From contig CAYLMM010000023.1 of the NCBI GenBank assembly GCA_964384825.1, forward strand, positions 1-40,516: DNA of 40,516 nucleotides, given 5' to 3'. Under the pieces are notes generated by a model that worked only from the letters and a program-made list of their open reading frames with translations, did not search any database and was not told the DNA's origin. This DNA is from CAYLMM01 sp964384825. GTDB taxonomy: Bacteria; Krumholzibacteriota; Krumholzibacteriia; LZORAL124-64-63. Positions 32,334 through 39,980 of the stretch are shown here, in pieces. The position numbers and the translations under genes were made by a program. Position 1 is the stretch's first letter, and every line of letters begins with the position of its first letter.

Positions 32334-33231
32334 GGTCGCCCCCTTCGCTGTTCGTCCGCTCGGCTGCCTGCTCGACGGCCTCGGCGCCGCAGCGGCATTC
32401 GTGCTGATCGGCCATTTCCAGGGCCCGGCCTTCCTCATGCCTGTAGTAGGAGAGGCGGCTCATGAGCTCGTCGAAGTCGACCTTGTGGCCGTCGAACTCG
32501 GGGCCCTCGACGCAGGCGAATTTCGTCTCGCCGCCGATGGTGACGCGGCAGGCGCCGCACATGCCGGTGCCGTCGACCATGATCGGGTTGAGCGAGACGA
32601 CCGTCTTGATGCCGTAGGGCTCGGTGGTCTTGCAGACGAACTTCATCATGATCACCGGGCCGATGCAGATGACCTCGTCGATCTGCTCGCCGGCGTCGAT
32701 CAGTTCCTGCAGGGCGTTGGTGACCAGGCCCTTCCTGCCGTAGGTCCCGTCGTCGGTGGTGACGATGACCCGGTCGCAGAAGGGGGTGATCTCGTCCTCG
32801 AGGATCAGCAGATCCTTGCTGCGCGCGCCGAGGATGGCGGTCACGTTGTTGCCGGCGGCCTTGCAGGCGGCGACCTGGGCCCACACCACGGCGTTGCCGA
32901 TGCCGCCGCCGACGCAGACGACGTTCTTGCCCTCGGGGATGGCCGTGGCCTGGCCGAGCGGTCCGGCGAGATCCAGGATCTCGTCGCCGACCGCCAGCGC
33001 GTTGAGCACGCGCGTGGTCTTGCCGACTTCCTGGGCGACCAGCGTGATGGTGCCGGCCTGCTCGTCGCGGTGGGCGATCGTCAGGGGGATCCTTTCGCCC
33101 TCTTCGCTGACCCGCAATATGACGAATTGTCCGGCTTTTCCCCGTTCGGCGATGTGCTTCGCCTCGATTTCGAAGAGCATCGTCAGGGGAGCCAGTTCCC
33201 TTTTCTTGACGATCCGATTACCCAACTCCAC
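32326..33231 (-). CDS. nfnA: NfnA-like ferredoxin-NADP reductase small subunit
   Basis: A 301-residue FAD/NAD reductase of the dihydroorotate dehydrogenase PyrK-like type. GQFVILR and PLTIA bind FAD; VVCVGGGIGNAVV starts the NAD fold; DGTGMCGACRV followed by FACVEGPEFDG supplies the 2Fe-2S ligands (including the usual Asp). The C-terminal ~25 residues extend past the family norm and carry HECRCG and an acidic end. The start is uncertain: GTG 33231 has GGAGG only one base away, while TTG 33225 would have ideal spacing. With NfnB it should form the heterodimer. No clear promoter is visible upstream. Confidence 0.88.
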   Translation of the reverse strand: MELGNRIVKKRELAPLTMLFEIEAKHIAERGKAGQFVILRVSEEGERIPLTIAHRDEQAGTITLVAQEVGKTTRVLNALAVGDEILDLAGPLGQATAIPEGKNVVCVGGGIGNAVVWAQVAACKAAGNNVTAILGARSKDLLILEDEITPFCDRVIVTTDDGTYGRKGLVTNALQELIDAGEQIDEVICIGPVIMMKFVCKTTEPYGIKTVVSLNPIMVDGTGMCGACRVTIGGETKFACVEGPEFDGHKVDFDELMSRLSYYRHEEGRALEMADQHECRCGAEAVEQAAERTNSEGGDHE

Positions 33232-33400
33232 GCCTCCAGTTGAACCAGAAAAGGTCGGCGCGACCGTGACGGCGCGCCCCAGATGTAGGATGGCGATCCG
33301 AAATGGAAGTTAGTTTGCAGGCGATCAAAATAAAAGGAAAAAACGGGATTAAAGCGGTTGTCCGGGTGTTTGGGGCCTATGCGGATGGGGGCACTCCTGC

Positions 33401-33429
33401 TTGACGGGCGGGCTTTTCGTTTCTATGGT
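33401..33429 (+). promoter_or_regulatory. Sigma-70-like promoter for folE
   Basis: TTGACG (33401-33406), 17-base spacer, TATGGT (33424-33429). Predicted start near 33436, leaving a leader of about 55 bases. The 33232-33400 part of this gap shows an A-rich stretch but no other site I can support. Confidence 0.65.
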
Positions 33430-33491
33430 GGCCCTGGCTTCGGCGATGCCCGGGGAGGGTTGTTCGACAAAGGATCCAGAGAGGAACAGGC

Positions 33492-34046
33492 ATGATCTCG
33501 GAACTGACTCGGAAAATGCTGCTGGAGATCGGGGAGGACCCCGAACGCGAAGGCCTGGTGAAGACTCCCGAGCGCGTTGAGCGCTCGATGAAGTTCCTGA
33601 CCTCGGGCTACACCACCGACGCAGACGCCATCATCCAGGGCGCCTTGTTCGAGGCCGAGGGCCAGGAGATGGTCCTGGTCAACGACATCGATTTCTACAG
33701 CATGTGCGAGCATCACATGCTGCCGTTCTTCGGGAAGGCCCACGTGGCCTACATCCCCAACGAGAAGATCATCGGGCTGTCGAAGATCGCGCGCGTGGTC
33801 GAGGTCTTCGCCCGCCGCCTGCAGGTCCAGGAGCGGATGACCGCCCAGATCGCCCGCTGCCTCTTCGAGAACCTCGACGCCAAGGGCGTCGCGGTGGTCC
33901 TGCACGCGCAGCACCTGTGCATGATGATGCGCGGCATCCAGAAGCAGAACAGCTTCGCGGTCACCAGCGAGATGCTCGGCGCCTTCCGCACCAACCACAA
34001 GACGCGGGCCGAGTTCCTGACGCTGATCCAGGAAAAGGCCTGGTGA
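33492..34046 (+). CDS. folE: GTP cyclohydrolase I
   Basis: Converts GTP to dihydroneopterin triphosphate, first step of folate/pterin (or queuosine) synthesis. It has 184 residues. Zinc ligands are C72 and H75 in SMCEHHMLPF and C143 in QHLCMMMRG; spacing is the same as in the E. coli enzyme. GLSKIARVVEVFARRLQVQERMT is also diagnostic. GAGAGGAACAGG precedes ATG 33492. It is monocistronic between its own promoter and a strong terminator. Confidence 0.97.
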   Translation: MISELTRKMLLEIGEDPEREGLVKTPERVERSMKFLTSGYTTDADAIIQGALFEAEGQEMVLVNDIDFYSMCEHHMLPFFGKAHVAYIPNEKIIGLSKIARVVEVFARRLQVQERMTAQIARCLFENLDAKGVAVVLHAQHLCMMMRGIQKQNSFAVTSEMLGAFRTNHKTRAEFLTLIQEKAW

Positions 34047-34069
34047 GCCCGGCCGCTTCCGTCCGATCG

Positions 34070-34095
34070 GGCCCCGTTTCTTGACGGGGCCTTTT
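34070..34095 (+). terminator. Rho-independent terminator after folE
   Basis: GGCCCCGT-TTCTTG-ACGGGGCC followed by TTTT: an 8-bp GC-rich stem, 6-base loop and T-run, the clearest intrinsic terminator in the window. Confidence 0.85.
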
Positions 34096-34165
34096 CATTG
34101 CCCCCATCTTTAGGTCACGCCCATCGGATAAACCGTATTTTCCCCACGGTGAATCGGAGGTGTCC

Positions 34166-35611
34166 ATGCGATCCAAGACAATGGCTGCGCCCTCGCCCCT
34201 GTTCCTGCTGACGATCCTTTCCCTGTCGCTTCTGCTGCCCCTGCGGACCGCCGCCGCCGGTGATCTGACCGCCGGCTGCTGGGTCGGCCGTGTCGGCCAG
34301 GAGAGCTACGTGTTCCGGTTCGAGCACCGGGCCGGGCGCCTGGCCTGCATGACCCACACCCTGCGCGACGGGAAGCAGACCATGCAGATGGCCGCGGACG
34401 AGGTCGTCTTCGACGCCCCCGACCTGCGCCTGGCCATGCCCACCGGAGTGGTCTACACCGGCGCGGTCGATTTCCGCGACGGAAGGATCGACGGGAGCAT
34501 CGAGGGCCGCACCGGCAAGGGCATGGAACTGCCCCTGACCTACGCCGATCCGGAATCGCTGCCCGGCCTGCTCGCCCGCGGCGCCGATGATCCGGCGGCC
34601 GGCTCCCGGCCGGACGACGCCGGCGACGGCTGGAAGATCGCCGCGCCGGAAGAGGTCGGCCTCGATCCCGGCGCGATCGCCGGTTTCGTCGAGGGCGTGA
34701 TCGCGGGCCGGGCCGGGCTGCTGCATTCCTGCCTGGTCGCCCGTTCGGGCCGTCTGGTGGCCGAGGAGTACTTCCACGGCTACGGAGCGCAGGACCTGCA
34801 TGCGCTGGCCTCGGCCTGCAAGAGCGTCTCTTCCCTGCTGGTCGGCGCCGCGATCGACGACGGCGACATCGAGGGCGTGGACGAGCCTTTGCGGCGCTGG
34901 TTCCCGGTGGAGGAATACCCGCGGGGGGAGGGCTGGGCCGATCCGACCCTGCGCGACCTGCTGAAGATGTCCCTGGGCCTGGACTGGAGCGCCCGCGAGG
35001 CCGAGGCCGAACACGGCACCGGCGAGGATTTCTTCCGCGAGGTCCTGGCCCGCGACGCCGCTTTCGCGCCCGGCGAGCGCTGGCTCTACGTCAACGCCGA
35101 GGTCGACCTGCTGAGCGGCGTGCTGGCCGAGGCCACCGGCGAGGGCCCGGAGATCTGGGCGCGGAAGAAGCTGTTCAAGCCCCTGGGCATCACCGAATGG
35201 CGATGGAACTACGGCGCGGAGGGCGAGCACCGTCTGATGGACGGCAGCCTGCACCTCAGGCCGCGGGACATGCTGAAGATCGGCCAGATGGTGCTCGACG
35301 GCGGCACCTGGAACGGCCGGCGCGTGATTTCCGGGGAATGGATCGCCGAATCGACCGCCCGGCACATGGACGCCGACGGGACCAACGGCTACGGCTATCT
35401 CTGGTGGCGGATGGCCATGCCGACGCCCGGCGGCGGCACCGACATCATCGCGGCCAACGGCTGGGGCAGCCAGTTCATCTGCGTGTTTCCCGAGCAGGAC
35501 CTGGTGGTGGTGATGACCGGCGGCAACCAGGACAACGGCAAGCATATGGCGCCGGGGTTGCTGATGGCGCAGACGATCCTGCCCGGGCTGGCGGCGCCGC
35601 CGGTCGAATAG
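34166..35611 (+). CDS. Secreted serine hydrolase, beta-lactamase (class C) family
   Basis: 481 residues. ATG 34166 was chosen for GGAGG at 34156-34160 and an immediate signal peptide (hydrophobic LFLLTILSLSLLLPL, cleavage likely near AAA). Residues ~30-130 form an extra strand-rich domain of unknown role. The hydrolase domain has the SxxK pair S216/K219 (SACK) and the YxN motif Y308-V-N310. Relatives include penicillin-binding-like esterases and D-aminopeptidases; these motifs do not show antibiotic resistance. Likely periplasmic or outer-membrane exposed. It stands alone between the folE terminator and the convergent trxB. Confidence 0.9.
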   Translation: MRSKTMAAPSPLFLLTILSLSLLLPLRTAAAGDLTAGCWVGRVGQESYVFRFEHRAGRLACMTHTLRDGKQTMQMAADEVVFDAPDLRLAMPTGVVYTGAVDFRDGRIDGSIEGRTGKGMELPLTYADPESLPGLLARGADDPAAGSRPDDAGDGWKIAAPEEVGLDPGAIAGFVEGVIAGRAGLLHSCLVARSGRLVAEEYFHGYGAQDLHALASACKSVSSLLVGAAIDDGDIEGVDEPLRRWFPVEEYPRGEGWADPTLRDLLKMSLGLDWSAREAEAEHGTGEDFFREVLARDAAFAPGERWLYVNAEVDLLSGVLAEATGEGPEIWARKKLFKPLGITEWRWNYGAEGEHRLMDGSLHLRPRDMLKIGQMVLDGGTWNGRRVISGEWIAESTARHMDADGTNGYGYLWWRMAMPTPGGGTDIIAANGWGSQFICVFPEQDLVVVMTGGNQDNGKHMAPGLLMAQTILPGLAAPPVE

Positions 35612-35623
35612 ACGGATGCGGAC

Positions 35624-35649
35624 GGGCGGCCTAGGCCTCCTGGCCGCCC
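35624..35649. terminator. Convergent hairpin between hydrolase and trxB
   Basis: GGGCGGCC (35624-35631) pairs with GGCCGCCC (35642-35649) over 8 bp with a 10-base loop. It overlaps the trxB stop codon. Possible bidirectional terminator; no T-run. Confidence 0.35.
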
Positions 35650-36569
35650 AGCCACCGCTCGGCTTCCAGCGCCGCCATGCAGCCGGTGCCGGCCGCGGTG
35701 ATCGCCTGCCGCCACAGATGGTCCTGCACGTCGCCCGCGGCGAAGACGCCCTCGACGCTGGTCGCGGTGCTGTCCGGCCGTGTGACCACGTAGCCGTTCT
35801 GGTCGACCTCGATCTGGCCGTCCAGGAAACCCGTGTTCGGCGTGTGGCCCAGGGCGTAGAAGCAGCCGGTGACCGGCACCTCGATCGGATCCTCGCCCTT
35901 GGTGCTGGCCAGGACCAGGCCGGCCAGGGCGCCGTCGTCGCCGGGGACGAGCTTCTCGATCGTCCGGCTCCAGGCGAATTCGATCTTCGGGTTGGCCTGG
36001 GCGCGGTCGCCCATGATCTTCGAGGCCCGCAGCTCGTCGCGGCGGTGCACGACGGTCACCTTGCGGCAGAAGTTGGTGAGGTAGATCGCCTCTTCCATGG
36101 CGGTGTCGCCGCCGCCCACGACCGCCACGTCCTGGTCGCGGAAGAAGAAGCCGTCGCAGGTCGCGCAGGCGCTCAGGCCCTTGCCGTGGAAATCGTCCTC
36201 GCCGGGCAGGCCGAGCCAACGGGCCGTCGAGCCGGTGGCCAGGATCAGGGTCTCGGCCAGGTACGAGCCCGCCGAGGTGGTCACGGCGAAGGGCCGCCGG
36301 GAGAGGTCCGCCCCGGTGACCGTCTCGGAGCGGATCTCGGCGCCGAAGCGGGCGGCCTGGGCGCGGAACTTCTCGGTCAGCTCGGGACCCTGGATGCCCT
36401 CGGGGAAACCGGGGAAGTTCTCGACATCGGTGGTGATGGTCAACTGCCCGCCGGGCTGGTCGCCTTCCAGGACCAGGGGCGGCATGTTGGCGCGGCTGAG
36501 GTAGATGGCCGCCGTGAAACCGGCCGGCCCCGATCCCAGAACGATCACTTTCCGCACTTCCTGACTCAT
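35631..36569 (-). CDS. trxB: Thioredoxin-disulfide reductase
   Basis: NADPH-dependent FAD enzyme reducing thioredoxin, 312 residues. VIVLGSGPAGFTAAIYLSRA binds FAD, SACATCDGFFF contains the redox CATC pair, VAVVGGGDTAMEEA binds NADPH, and VFAAGDVQD closes the FAD site; all standard. GGAGG lies 7 bases before the ATG on the minus strand. The promoter is TTGACA-17-TAACCA at 36619-36647. It diverges from rplU. Confidence 0.96.
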   Translation of the reverse strand: MSQEVRKVIVLGSGPAGFTAAIYLSRANMPPLVLEGDQPGGQLTITTDVENFPGFPEGIQGPELTEKFRAQAARFGAEIRSETVTGADLSRRPFAVTTSAGSYLAETLILATGSTARWLGLPGEDDFHGKGLSACATCDGFFFRDQDVAVVGGGDTAMEEAIYLTNFCRKVTVVHRRDELRASKIMGDRAQANPKIEFAWSRTIEKLVPGDDGALAGLVLASTKGEDPIEVPVTGCFYALGHTPNTGFLDGQIEVDQNGYVVTRPDSTATSVEGVFAAGDVQDHLWRQAITAAGTGCMAALEAERWLGGQEA

Positions 36570-36618
36570 CCATCGACCTCCGCATATTTGGTTGGTTTCG
36601 AATGCTTTCAGACGTCAA

Positions 36619-36647
36619 TGGTTAATCCGGCGGCGGAACAATGTCAA
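36619..36647 (-). promoter_or_regulatory. Promoter for trxB (minus strand)
   Basis: On the minus strand TTGACA (36642-36647), 17-base spacer, TAACCA (36619-36624). The -35 is perfect, the -10 weak. Confidence 0.5.
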
Positions 36648-36707
36648 CCGGGGCCGGTTTCGGGGGACGCCATCCCGCCCGCGGCGGAAAAAACCGGAAG
36701 GGCGAAC

Positions 36708-36736
36708 TTGACGGGCAGCCGAAAGAGTGTTAATTA
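36708..36736 (+). promoter_or_regulatory. Promoter for rplU-rpmA
   Basis: TTGACG (36708-36713), 17-base spacer, TAATTA (36731-36736). It would start transcription near 36743, giving a leader of about 105 bases. Confidence 0.6.
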
Positions 36737-36746
36737 TTTGCGGTTC

Positions 36747-36814
36747 CCTGAGAAATCAGGCCGAGTGAAAACCAGGCACGACCATCGTTGGGAGCCGGGC
36801 CGAGGCCTTGGCTC
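36747..36814 (+). promoter_or_regulatory. Structured rplU leader
   Basis: Two hairpins in the untranslated leader: CCTGA-GAAA-TCAGG (36747-36760, GNRA loop) and GAGCC...GGCTC (36792-36796 with 36810-36814) enclosing GGCC-GA-GGCC. L21 leaders are known autoregulatory elements in other bacteria; whether this one is homologous is not known. Confidence 0.4.
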
Positions 36815-36847
36815 GTCGCGGTGGTCCTATTGCGGAGAGATGGAAGC

Positions 36848-37162
36848 ATGTACGCCATCGTCAAGATCAAGAGCCAGCAGTATCGGGTCGAGCTCGACGA
36901 GACCCTTCAGGTCCCGCAGCTGGAAGCCTCCGAAGGCGAGAGCGTGACCTTCGATGAAGTCCTCCTCTACAGCGACGGCGACGCCGTGCAGATCGGCGCT
37001 CCGCTGATCGACGGCTGCAAGGTCTCGGCCGAGGTCGTTCGCCACGGCCTGGGACCGAAGCTGAGGATCTTCAAGAAGAAGAAGCGCAACAACTATCGCC
37101 GTCATACGGGGCATCGGCAGCCCTTCACCGAGATCGTCATCAAGGAGATCGCCGCATCCTGA
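36848..37162 (+). CDS. rplU: 50S ribosomal protein L21
   Basis: Structural protein of the large ribosomal subunit, 104 residues, the normal length. MYAIVKIKSQQYRVELDETLQV opens it and FKKKKRNNYRRHTGHRQPFTEIVI is the 23S rRNA-binding C-terminal signature. ATG 36848 is preceded by GGAGAGATGGAAG; upstream in-frame codons lie in the structured leader and were not used. It precedes rpmA by 25 bases, the universal order. Confidence 0.98.
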   Translation: MYAIVKIKSQQYRVELDETLQVPQLEASEGESVTFDEVLLYSDGDAVQIGAPLIDGCKVSAEVVRHGLGPKLRIFKKKKRNNYRRHTGHRQPFTEIVIKEIAAS

Positions 37163-37187
37163 CGGCGAGCGGCTTGGAGGAACGGAA

Positions 37188-37442
37188 ATGGCGCATAAAA
37201 AAGGCGTAGGCAGTTCTCGAAACGGACGCGACAGCAATGCCCAGAGGCTGGGCGTGAAGCGTTTCGGCGGCCAGGCTGTGACCGCGGGGACCATCCTGGT
37301 CCGTCAGCGCGGCACCAAGATCCATCCGGGCACCAACGTCGGCAAGGGCGGCGACGACACCTTGTTCGCGTTGATCGACGGCAAGGTCGTTTTCGAACGC
37401 TACGACCGCACCCGGAAAAAGGTCAGTGTCCAGCCTGCTTGA
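37188..37442 (+). CDS. rpmA: 50S ribosomal protein L27
   Basis: 84-residue protein at the peptidyl transferase centre. It begins MAHKKGVGSSRNGRDSNAQR, with no N-terminal extension of the kind cleaved by Prp in Firmicutes. GTILVRQRGTKIHPG and GKGGDDTLFA are standard. TTGGAGGAA lies upstream. An intrinsic terminator follows at 37469. Confidence 0.98.
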   Translation: MAHKKGVGSSRNGRDSNAQRLGVKRFGGQAVTAGTILVRQRGTKIHPGTNVGKGGDDTLFALIDGKVVFERYDRTRKKVSVQPA

Positions 37443-37468
37443 CAGAGGCCGCAATCGTGGATTCGGGG

Positions 37469-37499
37469 AACCCACTCCGCCGACGGGGTGGGTTTCTCT
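37469..37499 (+). terminator. Rho-independent terminator after rpmA
   Basis: AACCCACTCC-GCCGAC-GGGGTGGGTT: a 10-bp stem with one G-T wobble and a 6-base loop, followed by TCTCTT. It ends only ~6 bases before the kdsB ribosome binding site. Confidence 0.75.
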
Positions 37500-37517
37500 T
37501 TGCCCGGAGGTGACGCG

Positions 37518-38258
37518 GTGAGCGGAGTGCTGGTCGTGATCCCGGCCCGTTACGGGTCCAGCCGCTTTCCCGGCAAGGCGCTGGCCGACATCGACGGCAG
37601 GCCCCTGGTCGTGCGCACGGTCGAGAGGGCCTCGCGGATGAGGACCGCCGACGAGGTGGTCGTCGCCACCGACGATCCCCGCATCCGCGACGCCGTCCTG
37701 GCCGCGGGGCATCGCTGCGAGATGACCGGAGACCATCCCACCGGCTCCGACCGGGTCGGGGAGGTCGCGGCCCGCCGCGATGCGCGCATCGTGGTGAACC
37801 TCCAGGGCGACGAGCCGCTGCTCGATCCCGCCGACGCCGACCGCCTGGTCGAGGCCCTGGATTCCGACCCCGCCGCCGGGCTCGCGACCCTGGCCCACGC
37901 CCTCGACGACCCGCAGCAGTGGCGCGATCCGAACGTGGTCAAGGTCCTGGTCGGCAACGACGGTCGGGCCCTGTACTTCTCCCGCGCGCCTCTGCCCGGC
38001 GCCTTCCCCGGATCCGAGGACCGGGGATGGGAGCTGGCCCTGCGCCACGTCGGGATCTACGCCTGGCGCGTCGGGATCCTGCGGCGTTTCCTGGCCCTGC
38101 CGCGCGGCGGGCTGGAGCTCGCCGAGGGGCTCGAGCAGCTCCGCGCGCTGGAGAACGGCATCCCGATCCAGGTCGCGGCGGCGGCCCGCCCGGCGATCGG
38201 GGTGGATACGCCAGAAGATCTCGAACGCGTCCGGCGCCTCTGGCGCGGGGACGCCTGA
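37518..38258 (+). CDS. kdsB: 3-deoxy-manno-octulosonate cytidylyltransferase
   Basis: Activates Kdo with CTP to CMP-Kdo for lipid A core assembly, so LPS is expected. The 246-residue protein has VVIPARYGSSRFPGKALADI, ATDDPRI, MTGDHPTGSDRVGEV and VNLQGDEPLLDP, all family motifs. Start GTG 37518 is supported by GGAGGTGA (37506-37513) and by alignment with the family N-terminus. The next gene, pyrG, makes its CTP. Confidence 0.96.
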   Translation: MSGVLVVIPARYGSSRFPGKALADIDGRPLVVRTVERASRMRTADEVVVATDDPRIRDAVLAAGHRCEMTGDHPTGSDRVGEVAARRDARIVVNLQGDEPLLDPADADRLVEALDSDPAAGLATLAHALDDPQQWRDPNVVKVLVGNDGRALYFSRAPLPGAFPGSEDRGWELALRHVGIYAWRVGILRRFLALPRGGLELAEGLEQLRALENGIPIQVAAAARPAIGVDTPEDLERVRRLWRGDA

Positions 38259-38330
38259 ATCGGATCCGGTTCCGGTCCGCATGCGGCGGCCCGGGCGGGA
38301 TCCCAACCCAGGGAAGGACGGAGATTTCCC

Positions 38331-39971
38331 ATGGCCAAGTACATCTTCATCACCGGCGGCGTCGTTTCGGCCCTGGGCAAGGGGATCGCCGCGGCGTCCC
38401 TCGGCAGGCTGCTGAAGTCGCGGGGGCTGAACGTCGTGCTGCAGAAGTTCGATCCCTACCTCAACGTCGATCCCGGCACCATGAGCCCCTACCAGCACGG
38501 CGAGGTCTTCGTCACCGACGACGGGGCCGAGGCCGACCTGGATCTGGGCCACTACGAGCGCTTCACCGACACCAGCCTCTCGAAGATGAACAACCTGACC
38601 AGCGGCCAGGTCTACGACACCATCCTCACCCGCGAGCGCAAGGGGGAGTACCTCGGCCGCACGGTGCAGGTGATTCCGCACGTGACCGACGAGATCAAGC
38701 GCCGCATCCAGCTGCCCGCCGAGCGGGACGGCGTCGACGTGGTGCTGACCGAGATCGGCGGCACCGTCGGCGACATCGAATCGCAGCCCTTCCTCGAGGC
38801 CATCCGGCAGTTCCGGCTCGAACAGCCGGTGGAAGACACGGCCTCGGTGCATCTGACCCTGGTGCCCTACATCGCGGCCGCGGGCGAGATCAAGACCAAG
38901 CCGACCCAGCATTCGGTGCGCGAGCTGCGGAGCATCGGCATCCAGCCCGATTTCCTGGTCTGCCGCACCGAGTCGCCCCTGCCCGAGGACGCCCGGCGCA
39001 AGATCGCCCTGTTCTGCAACGTGCCGGTGGAGTCGGTCATCAACGCGCGCGACGTCGAGTCGATCTACGAGATCCCGCTTTCCTTCCACCAGCAGGGCCT
39101 CGACGAGCAGGTCTGCCGGCGGCTGGGCCTGGACGTGCCCGAGGCCGACATGGGAGAGTGGGAGCGCATGATGGACATCATCACCAACCCGCCGGACACG
39201 GTGAAGATCGCGATCGTCGGCAAGTACGTTGAGCTGAAGGACGCCTACAAGAGCATCATCGAGTCGTTCATCCACGCCGGCATTCCGAACCGGGTCCACG
39301 TCGAGCAGGTCTGGATCGATTCCGAGAGCCTCGAGGGCAAGGATGTCGGCGACGACCGGCTGGCCACCGCGTTCACCGGCTGCCACGGGATCCTGGTGCC
39401 CGGCGGATTCGGCGACCGCGGCATCCCGGGCAAGATCAACGCCGTGCGCTGGGCCCGCGAGCAGGGGATCCCCTTCTTCGGCATCTGCCTCGGACTGCAG
39501 TGCGCGATGATCGAGATCGGCCGCGACATGGTGGGCCTGCCGATGGCCAACAGCAGCGAGTTCGATCCCGATTGCGAGCACCCGGTGATCGACCTGATGC
39601 GCGAGCAGAGGGATATCAAGGGTTTGGGGGGGACCATGCGTCTGGGCGCCTATCCCTGCCGGCTCGCTTCCGGCAGCCTGGCCGCCGAACTCTACGGCGC
39701 CGAGCAGATCAGCGAACGCCACCGCCACCGGTACGAGGTGAACAACGAGTACCGGGATCGCTTCGTCGAGGCGGGCGTGCTACTCTCGGGGCTGTCGCCG
39801 GACGGCCGGCTGGTCGAGATCATCGAGCTGCCCGGCCACCCGTTCTTCATCGCGGTGCAGTTCCATCCCGAGCTGAAGTCCCGTCCCAATCGCCCGCATC
39901 CGCTGTTCGAGCGGTTCGTCGCCGAGGCGGTGGCGCATCAGCGGCGCGAAACCGTCGAGCCGCAGAGTTAG
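38331..39971 (+). CDS. pyrG: CTP synthase
   Basis: Aminates UTP to CTP using glutamine. 546 residues, full length. The synthetase half starts AKYIFITGGVVSALGKGI and contains QKFDPYLNVDPGTMSP; the class I amidotransferase half has FGICLGLQCA with nucleophile C386 and the His/Glu pair in FHPELKSRP. AAGGACGGAG lies upstream. It sits between kdsB and kdsA, a common arrangement. Confidence 0.98.
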   Translation: MAKYIFITGGVVSALGKGIAAASLGRLLKSRGLNVVLQKFDPYLNVDPGTMSPYQHGEVFVTDDGAEADLDLGHYERFTDTSLSKMNNLTSGQVYDTILTRERKGEYLGRTVQVIPHVTDEIKRRIQLPAERDGVDVVLTEIGGTVGDIESQPFLEAIRQFRLEQPVEDTASVHLTLVPYIAAAGEIKTKPTQHSVRELRSIGIQPDFLVCRTESPLPEDARRKIALFCNVPVESVINARDVESIYEIPLSFHQQGLDEQVCRRLGLDVPEADMGEWERMMDIITNPPDTVKIAIVGKYVELKDAYKSIIESFIHAGIPNRVHVEQVWIDSESLEGKDVGDDRLATAFTGCHGILVPGGFGDRGIPGKINAVRWAREQGIPFFGICLGLQCAMIEIGRDMVGLPMANSSEFDPDCEHPVIDLMREQRDIKGLGGTMRLGAYPCRLASGSLAAELYGAEQISERHRHRYEVNNEYRDRFVEAGVLLSGLSPDGRLVEIIELPGHPFFIAVQFHPELKSRPNRPHPLFERFVAEAVAHQRRETVEPQS

Positions 39972-39980
39972 GAGATCTTC

